From Pelagibius litoralis (GTDB taxonomy: Bacteria; Pseudomonadota; Alphaproteobacteria; Kiloniellales; Kiloniellaceae), in assembly GCF_011683915.1 (NCBI RefSeq), contig NZ_JAAQPH010000001.1, positions 310,001 to 374,000 of the forward strand: 64,000 nt of DNA, written 5' to 3'. Numbering within the stretch: position 1 is the first letter of the stretch; each line of letters starts with the position of its first letter. Of the stretch, positions 11,891 through 22,100 are shown in pieces. Made by a program: the position numbers and the translations under genes. The notes under the pieces were generated by a model, which had not been told where the DNA came from, ran no database searches, and worked only from the letters and a program-made list of their open reading frames with translations.

Positions 11891-13570
11891 ATGGTACGCA
11901 GCTACACCGGGTCGGACCTGGGGGCCGATGCGCTCTACTTTCTGCCCCTTGGCGGCACCGGTGAGATCGGTATGAACCTCAATCTCTACGGCCACAAGGG
12001 GGCTTGGCTGATGGTTGATCTGGGCATCACCTTCGCGGACGAGCGCCTGCCGGGGGTCGATGTTCTGATGCCGGACCCGGCTTTCATTGAGGAACGCCGC
12101 GAGGATCTGGCCGGCCTTGTGCTGACCCATGCCCATGAAGACCATATTGGTGCCGTTCCCTACATCTGGCCCAAGCTGCGTTGTCCGGTCTATGCGACCG
12201 GTTTTACCGCGGCGCTGCTGCGCCGCAAGCTGGCGGAGTTCGGGTTGCTCGACGAAGTGCCCCTGACCGAGGTGCCGCTATCGGGCAAGTTCTCGGTGGG
12301 GCCTTTCGACATTGAACTCATCACCCTGACGCATTCGATCCCCGAGCCCAACGCGGTGGTGATCCGCACCGATGCCGGGTCGGTTCTTCACACCGGCGAT
12401 TGGAAGCTCGATCCCGACCCCCTGGTCGGCGACGACTTCGACGAAGCGCGCCTGAAGGCCCTGGCCGACGAGGACGTGCTGGCGATGATCGGTGACTCGA
12501 CCAATGCCATGGTTGCCGGTGAAGCCGGTTCCGAGGGCGCGGTACGCGACCGGCTGCGCGATGTGATTGGCGGCCTGAAACAGCGGGTCGCCGTCGCCTG
12601 TTTTGCCAGCAACGTCGCGAGGCTTGAGACGATCATCAAGGTGGCGGAGGAGAGCGGCCGCCGGGTCTGCCTGCTCGGCCGCTCCATGCACCGTATCGTC
12701 GAATGCGCCCGGGAAAGCGGTTACCTGAAGGGGCACCAGCCGTTTCTCTCAGAAGATGAGATCGACTACCTGCCGCGCAACGAAGTGCTGCTGCTGTGCA
12801 CCGGCAGCCAGGGTGAACCGCGGGCTGCGCTCTGGCGTATTGCGCGCGGCGACCATCCGGCCGTCGCGCTGGACAAGGGCGATGCCGTGGTCTTTTCTTC
12901 GCGGGTGATTCCCGGCAACGAGACCAAGATCTTCGAACTGCAGAACGCACTGGTCGAGTCCGGGGTCGAGATCATCGATGACCGTAACCACGATATCCAT
13001 GTTTCCGGCCATCCGGGCCGTGATGAACTGATCCAGATGTATCAGTGGGTGCGGCCGCGCATCGCCGTGCCGGTGCATGGCGAACGGCGTCATCTGGCCG
13101 CCCACGCCCAGATCGCCAAGGAATGCCAGATACCCCAGCAGATCGTCGGGCAGAACGGCGCCATGATCCAACTGGCGCCGGGGGAGGCGCGGATCATCGA
13201 TCAGGTCCCCTCCGGCCGCCTGGCTTATGAGGGGCGGCGTCTCCTGCCGGTGAATTCGTCGGTGATCAAAGGACGCCAGAAGATGGTGTTCAATGGGGCC
13301 GCTGCCGTGACCCTTGTGTTGGATGAGCGCGGCCAGTTGGACGGCGACCCGGAAATCAGCACTGCCGGGCTCTTCGAGCCGGGCGAGGAAGATGAGATTC
13401 TGACCGAGGTTGAGGCCGCAATCAGCCATGCCGTCCAACGCCTGGGAAAGCGCGAACGCCGCGACGATTCCGCCGTGCGGGAGGCCGCCCAGCAGGCCTT
13501 GCGGCGCACCGTCAACCGGCTGCTTGGCAAGAAGCCTGTCACCATGGTGCACGTCATACGGTTTGAATAG
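11891..13570 (+). CDS. rnj: Ribonuclease J
   Basis: Metallo-beta-lactamase/beta-CASP ribonuclease of about 559 aa with 5' exonuclease and endonuclease activity in RNA decay and maturation. Zinc ligands appear in LTHAHEDHIGAVP (HxHxDH) with further His/Asp residues in HTGDWK and GHPGRDE; the beta-CASP part runs through the middle and a small C-terminal domain follows. The ATG at 11891 is preceded by AAGGA at 11878-11882; a TTG at 11888 in the same frame is a less likely start. The position behind coaX and before mce is conserved in alphaproteobacteria. Confidence 0.93.
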   Translation: MVRSYTGSDLGADALYFLPLGGTGEIGMNLNLYGHKGAWLMVDLGITFADERLPGVDVLMPDPAFIEERREDLAGLVLTHAHEDHIGAVPYIWPKLRCPVYATGFTAALLRRKLAEFGLLDEVPLTEVPLSGKFSVGPFDIELITLTHSIPEPNAVVIRTDAGSVLHTGDWKLDPDPLVGDDFDEARLKALADEDVLAMIGDSTNAMVAGEAGSEGAVRDRLRDVIGGLKQRVAVACFASNVARLETIIKVAEESGRRVCLLGRSMHRIVECARESGYLKGHQPFLSEDEIDYLPRNEVLLLCTGSQGEPRAALWRIARGDHPAVALDKGDAVVFSSRVIPGNETKIFELQNALVESGVEIIDDRNHDIHVSGHPGRDELIQMYQWVRPRIAVPVHGERRHLAAHAQIAKECQIPQQIVGQNGAMIQLAPGEARIIDQVPSGRLAYEGRRLLPVNSSVIKGRQKMVFNGAAAVTLVLDERGQLDGDPEISTAGLFEPGEEDEILTEVEAAISHAVQRLGKRERRDDSAVREAAQQALRRTVNRLLGKKPVTMVHVIRFE

Positions 13571-13630
13571 AGCGGCGCTTCGAATAGGCTGGGCCTGGGT
13601 AGCAGAGTCGAGAATTTTGAGGAGGAGGGC

Positions 13631-14035
13631 ATGATCGGTCGCTTGAACCACGTTGCCATTGCGGTGCCGGACCTTGAGGCAGGGGCGGCAGTCTATCGCG
13701 CCATGCTGGGCGCTGAAGTCTCCGCGCCCCAGGCGCAGCCCAAGCATGGGGTCACCGTGGTTTTCGTCATGCTGCCCAACACCAAGATCGAACTCCTGGA
13801 GCCTCTGGGCGAGGACTCGCCGATTGCCGCTTTTCTGGCGCGTAACCCCGCCGGCGGCATGCACCATGTCTGCTACGAGGTCGACGACATTCTGGCCGCC
13901 CGCGACCATCTGGTTGCCCAGGGGGCCCGGGTGCTGGGCGATGGGGAGCCCAAAATCGGGGCCCACGATAAGCCGGTACTCTTCCTTCATCCCAAGGATT
14001 TCTGCGGCACTCTCGTCGAACTTGAGCAGGTCTAG
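13631..14035 (+). CDS. mce: Methylmalonyl-CoA epimerase
   Basis: VOC-superfamily enzyme, 134 aa, that interconverts the epimers of methylmalonyl-CoA in propionyl-CoA catabolism. The metal ligands are likely the His in LNHVAIAV, the His in GGMHHVCYEVDD and the Glu in GTLVELEQV; the length matches the family. A strong GAGGAGGAG lies just upstream. There is a 60-base gap from rnj and an 8-base gap to the DUF1467 gene. No mutase gene lies in this window. Confidence 0.9.
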   Translation: MIGRLNHVAIAVPDLEAGAAVYRAMLGAEVSAPQAQPKHGVTVVFVMLPNTKIELLEPLGEDSPIAAFLARNPAGGMHHVCYEVDDILAARDHLVAQGARVLGDGEPKIGAHDKPVLFLHPKDFCGTLVELEQV

Positions 14036-14043
14036 GGCAGGCG

Positions 14044-14283
14044 ATGAACTGGTTCACCGGCATTCTCGTCTACACCATGGTCTGGTGTGTCGTTTTCCTG
14101 ACCGTGCTGCCCTTCGGGGTTCGCCGGACGGAGAACCCCCAACCCGGTCACGAAGCCGGCGCACCGGAGCGACCCATGCTGGTCCGCAAGGTCCTGGTTA
14201 CGACCCTTCTTGCGGCGGTGATTTCGGTCGGAATCCACTTTTTCATCGAGCAGGACTGGATCAGCTTCCGCGTCACTCCTTGA
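14044..14283 (+). CDS. DUF1467 family small membrane protein
   Basis: Protein of 79 aa with two hydrophobic helices, at about residues 4-26 and 48-68, joined by a hydrophilic loop rich in Glu and Pro. The N-terminal MNWFTGILVYTMVWCVVF and the position directly behind mce match DUF1467, a family common in alphaproteobacteria with no known function. It is probably an inner-membrane protein. An AGGGCAGG precedes the start. The stop codon overlaps the -35 region of the candidate tag promoter. Confidence 0.85.
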   Translation: MNWFTGILVYTMVWCVVFLTVLPFGVRRTENPQPGHEAGAPERPMLVRKVLVTTLLAAVISVGIHFFIEQDWISFRVTP

Positions 14284-14309
14284 GGGCGCGGCCAAGAAAA
14301 GCCTATATT
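14280..14309 (+). promoter_or_regulatory. Candidate sigma70-type promoter of tag
   Basis: TTGAGG at 14280-14285 and TATATT at 14304-14309 are separated by 18 bases. The -10 differs from consensus at one position and lies about 15 bases before the tag ATG, giving a very short leader. It was read by eye and not tested. Confidence 0.4.
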
Positions 14310-14323
14310 TTGGAAGCGCTTAC

Positions 14324-14923
14324 ATGAGCAGTTATTGCGATTTCGCCCCGGATCATCCTGTCCACGCATACTATCATAACCAAGAATACGGCTTCCCGGT
14401 GGAGGATGATCAGGTGCTGTTTGAGCGCCTGATCCTGGAAATCAACCAGGCAGGGTTGTCCTGGGAACTGATGCTGAAGAAGCGCGAGAACTTCCGGGCG
14501 GCCTATCACGGCTTCGACATCGCGCGGGTGGCGGGTTATGGCGAGAAGGACCGGACCCGGCTGTTGAATGACGCCGGCATCATCCGCAACCGCCTGAAGG
14601 TCGACGCGGCCATAGAGAACGCAAAGCGCATCCTGGTCCTGGCCGAGGAACACGGTTCCTTCGCCGGCTGGATCGCCGCGCAGCATCCACTACCCAAGGA
14701 AGACTGGGTGAAGCTGTTCCGCAAGACCTTCAAGTTCACCGGCGGCGAAATCGTCGGGGAGTTCCTGATGAGCATCGGGTATCTGCCGGGCGCGCATCAC
14801 GAGAAGTGCCCGACCTACCGTAAGATTGCCGGTCTGAAACCGGCCTGGATGGTGGCGGCGAAGAAGACCGCCGCGAAGAAGCTTGGCGCAGGGGCGGGGA
14901 AAGCGAAAAAGGCAAAAAAATAG
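14324..14923 (+). CDS. tag: DNA-3-methyladenine glycosylase I with lysine-rich tail
   Basis: Removes 3-methyladenine from alkylated DNA; 199 aa in the Tag family (helix-hairpin-helix superfamily with a structural zinc). The zinc ligands of E. coli Tag have counterparts here: C5, H18, and a His and Cys in GAHHEKCPTY. The substrate-binding segment LEINQAGLSWELML is also present. The last 25 residues are an unusual basic tail of KK/AK repeats that could add non-specific DNA affinity. The gene probably has its own promoter. It is an isolated repair gene with no ada or alkB beside it. Confidence 0.92.
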   Translation: MSSYCDFAPDHPVHAYYHNQEYGFPVEDDQVLFERLILEINQAGLSWELMLKKRENFRAAYHGFDIARVAGYGEKDRTRLLNDAGIIRNRLKVDAAIENAKRILVLAEEHGSFAGWIAAQHPLPKEDWVKLFRKTFKFTGGEIVGEFLMSIGYLPGAHHEKCPTYRKIAGLKPAWMVAAKKTAAKKLGAGAGKAKKAKK

Positions 14924-14965
14924 GCAAGCACGAAGCTTGCCGTCACCAGTTCCCTGTTAGGTTTT

Positions 14966-14994
14966 GAGGCCCAATTGCAGGCTCTCTTTTTATT
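14966..14994 (+). terminator. Probable intrinsic terminator after tag
   Basis: GAGGCC at 14966-14971 can pair with GGC-T-CTC at 14980-14986, with one bulged T and an 8-base loop. CTTTTTATT follows directly. A second small hairpin, GGCAAGC/GCTTGCC (14923-14941), sits on the tag stop codon but lacks a T tract. Confidence 0.5.
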
Positions 14995-15058
14995 GGATGA
15001 TTCCGAAGAATCACCGAAAAGGCGTATCCACCCTAAACCTGGGCCGCGCTGCCATTTA

Positions 15059-15100
15059 TTAGGCAGTTCTTACGGGAAGATACTATTAGCCTAAAGAACT
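15059..15100 (+). other. Interleaved inverted repeats, possible pseudoknot
   Basis: Adjacent hexamers TTAGGC (15059-15064) and AGTTCT (15065-15070) are each followed, 18 bases later and in the same order, by their complements GCCTAA (15089-15094) and AGAACT (15095-15100). The A-B-A'-B' order would form an H-type pseudoknot in RNA. It lies in the 290-base gene-free stretch 14924-15213, which is clearly AT-richer than the rest and contains no ORF I can support. Confidence 0.3.
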
Positions 15101-15213
15101 ATCCGCGTCATCACTTTTCTAACAATGTTACGCTGATGGGCCATGTTGCATTGCAACAATTTCGCGAAAGCGGGTTTATCGCTTTCTTAAATCGAGGGAA
15201 CCTAGGTTCGAGC

Positions 15214-15702
15214 ATGCGCTCACCAGATCTCACCTGTTTTTCACTTTGTCGCCTTTCAGTTGCCGGGCTGCTCGGCCTTTGCCTCGCGATACCGGGCCTG
15301 ACGGTTGCGGCGGCGGACGAGCCCTACCTGACGATCAGCGCGGCGGATTGCGCGGCCCTGACCCGTCATCTGCCGGCAGACGATGTGACCTATCAGGCGG
15401 GCGTCGACGTGCGCAGCAAGGCCGTAGCGCCGGCCGATCTGGGGGCCAACGATCCGTCGGGCGGTGGCGGCATTACCCTGCCGCAGGCGGTGATCATCCC
15501 CATCGAGGTGGATCTTTTCGACCGGTTTGGCATCCCCGCCAACGGGGTGAACTTCAAGGCCGACGCCTTCATCGGCGAGGTGACGGTGGATCTCGCCAGC
15601 GGCCAGGCCTTTTTCAACGGCCAGCCCCTGCAAAGCGAGGCTGAGGCTGAATTGGCCGCCCGCTGCCAGTGGATCATCCGGGATTCAAAGGCCGCCGACT
15701 AG
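15214..15702 (+). CDS. Hypothetical exported protein
   Basis: I do not recognise this protein. Read from the ATG at 15214 it has 162 aa. It begins with a classic signal peptide: basic start, hydrophobic LSVAGLLGLCLAIPGL, and a likely cleavage site after VAAA. The mature part of about 125 aa has two cysteines (in AADCAAL and ARCQWII) that could form a disulfide, a glycine-rich turn SGGGG, and alternating hydrophobic segments suggesting a small beta-rich periplasmic domain. A longer in-frame start at 15136 would place non-signal residues first, so I rejected it. It sits alone between tag and proS. Confidence 0.7.
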   Translation: MRSPDLTCFSLCRLSVAGLLGLCLAIPGLTVAAADEPYLTISAADCAALTRHLPADDVTYQAGVDVRSKAVAPADLGANDPSGGGGITLPQAVIIPIEVDLFDRFGIPANGVNFKADAFIGEVTVDLASGQAFFNGQPLQSEAEAELAARCQWIIRDSKAAD

Positions 15703-15816
15703 CAGGACCGGGCGTGCCATGGACAAGGCCCCGGGCTTCCCATATACAACATGACTTCCCCCGTTTCGGTCGGTTTTCGGCCGGGGCGGGCCCGTCAGTC
15801 ACAGCCAGAGTTCTCC

Positions 15817-17145
15817 ATGCGCCTTTCGCAGTATTTCATGCCGACCCTGAGGGAAAACCCGAAGGAAGCGGAAATCGTCTCCCACCGCCTGATGCTGCGT
15901 GCCGGCATGGTCCGCCAGGCCTCGGCAGGCATCTACTCCTGGCTGCCGCTCGGCTATCGGGTGCTGCGCCGGATCGAGCAGATCGTCCGCGAAGAGCAGG
16001 ATGCCGCCGGTTGGCAGGAACTGCTGATGCCGACCATTCAGTCGGCGGATCTGTGGAAACAGTCGGGCCGCTATGACGACTACGGCAAGGAGATGCTGCG
16101 CATCCAGGACCGCCATGAGCGCGAGATGCTCTACGGGCCGACCAATGAGGAGTTGATCACCGAGATCTTCCGCAACGGCGCCAAGAGCTACCGCGACCTG
16201 CCCAAGGGGCTCTATCACATCCAGTGGAAGTTCCGCGACGAAGTGCGGCCGCGCTTTGGCGTGATGCGGGGACGGGAATTCCTGATGAAGGATGCCTATT
16301 CCTTCGACCTGGATTACGACAGTGCCAAGCGCGCCTATCAGCGCCAGTTCGTGGCCTACCTGCGGACCTTCGCCCGCCTGGGCCTGAAGGCGATCCCCAT
16401 GGAGGCGGACACCGGGCCCATCGGCGGCGATCTCAGCCACGAGTTCATTGTGCTGGCCGAAACAGGGGAGTCGGAAGTTTTCTGCGACCGTGAGTTCCTG
16501 GACCATGATGTATTGGAGGCTGATTTCAACTACCAGGACGATGCCGCGGTCCAGAAGGTGGTGGACTACTCCACCAGCCTATACGCCCGTACCGACGAGA
16601 AACACGACCAGGCCCGTTTCGAGGCGGACGTACCCGAGCAGCGGCGTTACGTCGGGCGTGGGATCGAGGTCGGCCATATCTTCTATTTCGGCACCAAGTA
16701 CTCCGAGCCTCTGGGCGCCCTGGTCACCACGCCGGACGACCAGACCGTGCCCATCCACATGGGCTCCTACGGCGTCGGCGTTTCGCGCCTGGTCGGCGGC
16801 ATCATCGAGGCCAGCCACGATGAGAACGGCATCATCTGGCCGGAATCGGTGGCGCCTTTCCATGTCGGCCTGGTGAACCTCCGCATTGCTGATGCGGATT
16901 GCACCGCGGCCTGCGATAAGCTCTATGGCCAGCTGGTCGAGGCGGGGGTTGAGGTGCTGCATGATGACCGTGATGAGTCGGCGGGGGCCAAGTTCGCTTC
17001 CATGGACCTGATCGGGCTGCCCTGGCAGCTTGTGGTCGGGCCGCGCGGCCTGAAGAACGGCGTCGTCGAATTGAAGCGCCGCGGCGGCAACGGCGAGCGC
17101 GAGGAGCTCTCGCCCGAGGCCGCCATCGCCAAGCTGGTCGCTTAG
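15817..17145 (+). CDS. proS: Prolyl-tRNA synthetase, short form
   Basis: Class II aminoacyl-tRNA synthetase that charges tRNA-Pro; 442 aa. Motif 2 and its surroundings are visible ([38 protein letters not shown]), as is motif 3 ([14 protein letters not shown]), followed by an anticodon-binding domain. The roughly 180-residue editing insertion of E. coli ProRS is missing: only a short linker lies between motif 2 and motif 3, as in other alphaproteobacteria. The ATG at 15817 gives the conserved [10 protein letters not shown] start. It is followed after 9 bases by the lolC/E gene. Confidence 0.96.
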   Translation: MRLSQYFMPTLRENPKEAEIVSHRLMLRAGMVRQASAGIYSWLPLGYRVLRRIEQIVREEQDAAGWQELLMPTIQSADLWKQSGRYDDYGKEMLRIQDRHEREMLYGPTNEELITEIFRNGAKSYRDLPKGLYHIQWKFRDEVRPRFGVMRGREFLMKDAYSFDLDYDSAKRAYQRQFVAYLRTFARLGLKAIPMEADTGPIGGDLSHEFIVLAETGESEVFCDREFLDHDVLEADFNYQDDAAVQKVVDYSTSLYARTDEKHDQARFEADVPEQRRYVGRGIEVGHIFYFGTKYSEPLGALVTTPDDQTVPIHMGSYGVGVSRLVGGIIEASHDENGIIWPESVAPFHVGLVNLRIADADCTAACDKLYGQLVEAGVEVLHDDRDESAGAKFASMDLIGLPWQLVVGPRGLKNGVVELKRRGGNGEREELSPEAAIAKLVA

Positions 17146-17154
17146 GCCGCCCGG

Positions 17155-18402
17155 ATGATCTTCAATGCCTTCGAACGCCTGGTGGCGATGCGCTACCTGC
17201 GGGCACGCCGCGAAGAGGGTTTCATCTCCGTCATCGCGGTCTTCTCCTTTCTCGGCATCATGCTGGGGGTAGCCGTTCTCATCATCGTGATGGCGGTGAT
17301 GAACGGCTTTCGCCAGGAACTGCTGTCGCGGATCCTGGGCGTGAACGGCCACCTGACGATCTTTGCCAATGGCGGCGGCATAGACGGTTACGACGACCTG
17401 ACAGCCCGCCTGATGGCGGTCGAGGGTGTGATCTCCGTGACCCCCCAGGTCCACGGCCAAGTGATGGTGACGGCCGATGGGTCGGCGACCGGCGCCCTGG
17501 TCCGGGGTATGCGCGGCGAGGATGTGGCGCTGCGTCCGATCCTGGCGGAAAATATCATCAGCGGCAGCATGGCCGACTATGGCGTCGATAACGGCATCCT
17601 GATGGGATACCGCCTGGCCCGGCAGCTCGGCCTCAGGGTCGGCGACAATGTGACCCTGGTCTCGCCGTCGGGCACGACCACGGTGATCGGTACCGTACCG
17701 CGATTGAAGACCTACCAGGTGGCGGCCCTCTTCAATGTCGAAATGTACGAATACGACAACGGCTTCATCTACATGCCCCTGGAGGCTGCGCAGCTGTTCT
17801 TCCGCCTGCCGGAATCCGTGAACGCGGTCGAGGTTTTTGTCGATGATGTGGAGGACGCGCTGAGCGCAGGCCGGACCCTGCAACGAGAACTGGGGCCGGG
17901 ATTTCGCACCGTCGACTGGCAGCAGACCAATGCCAGCTTCTTCAACGCGATCCAGGTCGAGCGCAACGTCATGGCCTTGATCCTCTCGCTGATCATCGTG
18001 GTGGCAGCGCTGAACGTGATCTCCGGCCAGACCATGCTGGTGAAGGACAAGGGCAGAGACATTGCCATCCTGCGGACCATGGGCGCGACCCGCGGCATGA
18101 TCTTGCGTATCTTCCTGCTGAGCGGCGCCAGCATCGGTGTGCTGGGGACCCTCTGCGGGTTCGGGCTCGGTCTGGCGTTTTCCAGCAACATCGAAGCGAT
18201 CCGCCAGGTGCTCCAGAAGATGACCGGGCGAACGATTTTCGATGCAGAGATCTACTTTCTGTCGCGCCTGCCGGCGGAGGTCGAATCCAGCGAGGTGATT
18301 GTCGTCGTCGTCTTTGCCCTGGTGCTTTCTTTCCTGGCGCCGCTCTATCCGGCCTGGCGGGCGGCGCGGCTCGATCCGGTGGAGGCGCTTCGCTATGAGT
18401 GA
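17155..18402 (+). CDS. lolC: Lipoprotein-releasing ABC transporter permease (LolC/LolE family)
   Basis: Inner-membrane permease of the Lol system, 415 aa, which extracts lipoproteins from the inner membrane for transfer to LolA. The layout is the family one: a helix at about 24-48 ([23 protein letters not shown]), a large periplasmic domain, and three C-terminal helices from about 275 on. Only one permease gene is present before lolD, so the complex may be a homodimer (sometimes called LolF) rather than a LolC-LolE pair. Its end overlaps the lolD start by 8 bases. Confidence 0.9.
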   Translation: MIFNAFERLVAMRYLRARREEGFISVIAVFSFLGIMLGVAVLIIVMAVMNGFRQELLSRILGVNGHLTIFANGGGIDGYDDLTARLMAVEGVISVTPQVHGQVMVTADGSATGALVRGMRGEDVALRPILAENIISGSMADYGVDNGILMGYRLARQLGLRVGDNVTLVSPSGTTTVIGTVPRLKTYQVAALFNVEMYEYDNGFIYMPLEAAQLFFRLPESVNAVEVFVDDVEDALSAGRTLQRELGPGFRTVDWQQTNASFFNAIQVERNVMALILSLIIVVAALNVISGQTMLVKDKGRDIAILRTMGATRGMILRIFLLSGASIGVLGTLCGFGLGLAFSSNIEAIRQVLQKMTGRTIFDAEIYFLSRLPAEVESSEVIVVVVFALVLSFLAPLYPAWRAARLDPVEALRYE

Positions 18403-19093
18403 ACGCGGCGCCAACGCCGCCGGCAGTCTCGAACTGCGGGACGTGAAACGGGTTTTCAAGCAGGCGCGCAGCAAACTAGAGGTGCTGCACGACGCCTCCT
18501 TCACGGTCAGGGCGGGGGAGATGGTGGCCCTGGTCGGTCCCTCGGGCTCGGGCAAATCGACTCTGCTGCACATCGCCGGCCTTCTGGAAAAACCTGATGG
18601 CGGCGAAGTTCTGGTCGACGGCGAGGCCTGCACCAAACTCTCCGACGGAGCCAGGACGGCACTGCGCCGCCGCGCCATCGGTTTTGTGTATCAATACCAT
18701 CATCTTTTGCCGGAGTTCTCGGCCCTGGAAAACGTGGTGCTGCCGCAGATGATCGCCGGCGTTTCCAAGACCAAGGCACGGGAGAAAGCTGCGGGATTGC
18801 TGGACTCCGTCGGGCTCACGCCCCGGGCCAGCCATCGCCCGGCGCGGCTTTCGGGCGGTGAGCAGCAGCGCGCGGCCATTGCCCGGGGACTGGCCAACGA
18901 CCCCTCGATCCTGCTGGCGGACGAGCCGACCGGGAACCTGGACCCGGACACCGCCGACGGTGTTTTCGCCCAGTTGACCGGTCTGGTGCGCAACGGCAGC
19001 CTGGCCGCTCTCATCGCCACCCACAACATGGATCTGGCCAGGCGCATGGACCGTGTTCTGCGACTGGAGCACGGCCACATCGTCGAAGGTTAG
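18395..19093 (+). CDS. lolD: Lipoprotein-releasing ABC transporter ATPase
   Basis: ATP-binding subunit of the Lol exporter, 232 aa. It has the Walker [10 protein letters not shown], the Q-loop in [16 protein letters not shown], the ABC signature LSGGEQQR, and Walker [13 protein letters not shown]. The ATG at 18395 overlaps the permease gene by 8 bases and gives the usual length; a farther upstream start lies deep within lolC in another frame. The 87-base gap to dnaE (19094-19180) holds no ORF. Confidence 0.94.
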   Translation: MSERGANAAGSLELRDVKRVFKQARSKLEVLHDASFTVRAGEMVALVGPSGSGKSTLLHIAGLLEKPDGGEVLVDGEACTKLSDGARTALRRRAIGFVYQYHHLLPEFSALENVVLPQMIAGVSKTKAREKAAGLLDSVGLTPRASHRPARLSGGEQQRAAIARGLANDPSILLADEPTGNLDPDTADGVFAQLTGLVRNGSLAALIATHNMDLARRMDRVLRLEHGHIVEG

Positions 19094-19180
19094 GGTCTCA
19101 CTCCCGTCTGGCGAGTTACCCACAGCGGTTGCTAACCTGTTCTCCTGACTCGACTCCTTCACTGAGGGCACACTCGGCGC

Positions 19181-22100
19181 ATGGCGCACGCTGACTTCGT
19201 TCATCTCAGGGTCCACTCGGCCTATTCCCTGTCGGAAGGGGCGATCCGGCCGAAGGTCCTGGTGAAGCTCTGCCGGGAGCATGGCATCCCGGCGGTCGCG
19301 GTGACCGATACCAGCAATCTCTTCGGCGCCCTTGAGTTCGCCCAGGAAGCCCAGAAAGCCGGCGTCCAGCCGATCATCGGCTGCCAACTGGCAATCAGCC
19401 GGGAAGCGGGCGAGCCGCGCAACGGCACCGCGCCGCCACCGGATCAACTGGTCCTGTTGGCGCAGAATCAAACCGGTTACGAAAACCTGATGCGCCTTGT
19501 CTCCGTGGCTTTTCTCGAAAGCGACCCCGGCGAAGTCGCGCAGGTAGGCCTGGACCTGCTGACCGAATACGCCGAGGGGCTGATCGCGCTGACCGGCGGG
19601 GTTTCAGGCGCGCTGGGCCGTTTGCTCTCCGGCGGGCAGGGACCTGCGGCGGAGGCCCTGCTGAAACGCCTCCAGGAGATTTTCCCCGGGCGGCTCTATG
19701 TCGAACTGCAGCGCCATGGGCTGCCGGAGGAAGAGGCAATCGAGGCGGCGCTGCTGGATCTGGCCTATGCGCAGGATCTGCCGCTGGTTGCAACCAACGA
19801 AGCCTACTTCCCCGGGCCGGACGACTATGAGGCCCATGATGCACTGCTGTGTATTGCCGGCGGCGCCTACATCGCCCAGAGCGACCGCCGCCGCCTGACC
19901 CCGGATCACAGCTTCAAGACGGCGTCTGAGATGCGGGTGCTGTTTGCCGATCTGCCCGAGGCGGTCGACAACACCCTGGTGATTGCCCGGCGCTGCGCCT
20001 ATTTCCCGGAGTTCGTGAAGCCCATTCTGCCGGCCTTTCCGACGACCGAGGGCCGCAGCGAGGAAGAGGAGATGCGCGCCCAGTCGGAGGAAGGACTGGA
20101 GAGACGCCTGGAGGACCAGGTCCTGACCGGTGTCGATCCGGCGGAGCGGGAGGCCGTGGCGGCGCCTTATCGCGAGCGCCTGGCTTTCGAGCTCAAAGTG
20201 ATCCAGGAGATGGGCTTTGCCGGCTACTTCCTGATCGTTGCCGACTTTATAAAGTGGGCCAAGACACATGACATTCCGGTCGGGCCGGGGCGCGGTTCCG
20301 GCGCCGGCTCGGTGGTCGCCTGGGCCCTGACCATCACCGATCTGGACCCACTTCGCTTCGGCCTGCTGTTCGAGCGTTTCCTCAATCCTGAGCGCGTGTC
20401 GATGCCTGACTTCGACATCGATTTCTGCCAGGACCGCCGCGACGAGGTGATCCGCTACGTTCAGGACAAGTACGGCCGCGACCACGTCGCCCAGATCATC
20501 ACCTTCGGAAAGCTGCAGGCGCGGGCCGCGCTGCGCGATGTGGGCCGGGTACTGCAGATGCCCTATCCGCAGGTCGACCGCATCTGCAAGCTGGTGCCGA
20601 ACAACCCGGCCAATCCGGTCACCTTGCAGCAGGCCATCGACGGCGAGCCGCAACTTCAGGAGATGCGCCGCGAAGACGAGGCGGTGAACCGCCTGATCAC
20701 CATTGCGCTGCGCCTCGAGGGGCTCTACCGCCACGCCTCGACCCACGCCGCCGGCGTTGTGATCGGCGACCGTCCGCTCGATCGACTGGTGCCGCTCTAC
20801 CGCGATCCGCGCTCCGACATGCCGGTCACCCAGTTCAACATGAAGTATGTCGAACAGGCCGGGCTGGTGAAGTTCGACTTCCTGGGGCTGAAAACCCTGA
20901 CCGTGCTGCAGCGGGCCTGTGCTTTGCTGGAGCAGCGCGGCGTGACGGTCGACCTGACCCATATCCCGCTCGACGATGCCGGCGCCTTCGAGATGATGAG
21001 CCGGGGCGATACGGTCGGCGTGTTCCAGTTTGAATCCTCGGGCATGCGCAGCCTGCTGCGCGAAGCGCGGGTTGACACCTTCGAGGACATCATCGCCCTG
21101 GTGGCGCTCTATCGGCCCGGCCCGATGGAGAACATCCCCAAGTACGTCGCCTGCAAGTACGGCAAGGAGCAGCCGGAGGTGCTGCACGAAACCATCGAGC
21201 CGGTGGTGAAGGATACCTACGGCGTCATCATCTACCAGGAACAGGTGATGCAGATCGCCCAGGTCTTTGCCGACTACAGCCTGGGACAGGCCGACCTGCT
21301 GCGCCGCGCCATGGGCAAGAAGATCAAGGCGGAGATGGACGCCCAGCGCGACATTTTCGTGAAAGGCGCCATGGCCAAGGGCGTGACCAAAGACCGCGCC
21401 TCCTACGTCTTCGACCTGGTCGATAAGTTTGCCGGCTACGGCTTCAACAAGGCCCATTCCGCCGGTTATGCGCTGGTGGCCTATCAGACGGCTTATCTGA
21501 AAGCCAACCATCCGGTCGAGTTCATTGCCGCTTCGATGACTTACGACATGGGCAATACTGACAAGCTGAACGTTTATCGCCAGGAGCTGCAGCGCCTCGG
21601 CATCGCCTTGCTGCTGCCGGACATCAACCGCTCCGAGCGCGACTTTTCGGTCGAGGCCCTGGACGACGGGACGCCGGCGATTCGTTACGCCCTGGCGGCG
21701 GTGAAGAACGTCGGCGGCGCGGCCATGGACTCGGTGATCGAGGAGCGGCAGAGCGGCGGCGCCTTCAAGAGTCTTGCCGACTTTGCCCAGCGCGTCGATG
21801 TGAAGCAGATCAACAAGCGCCAGGTCGAGAACCTGGCCCGGGCCGGCGCCTTTGACGACCTCAGTCCCAACCGGGCGCAGGTCTACCACGCGGCCGAGAC
21901 CATCGTGCGCTACGCCAGCGCCGCGGCCAGCGAGCGCGAAAGCGCCCAGGTCAACCTCTTCGGCGCGGCGGACGAGAGCGAGCCCCTGGCGCTGCCGCTT
22001 CCGCCGGTCGAGGACTGGCCGGGAATGGATCGGCTCCGCAATGAGTTCGATGCCATCGGCTTTTATCTCTCGGCCCATCCGCTGGATACCTACGGGCCGA

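Noticed and set aside
14923-14941. GGCAAGC/GCTTGCC hairpin as terminator of tag
   Set aside because: It overlaps the stop codon and lacks a T run; the hairpin at 14966 is a better candidate.
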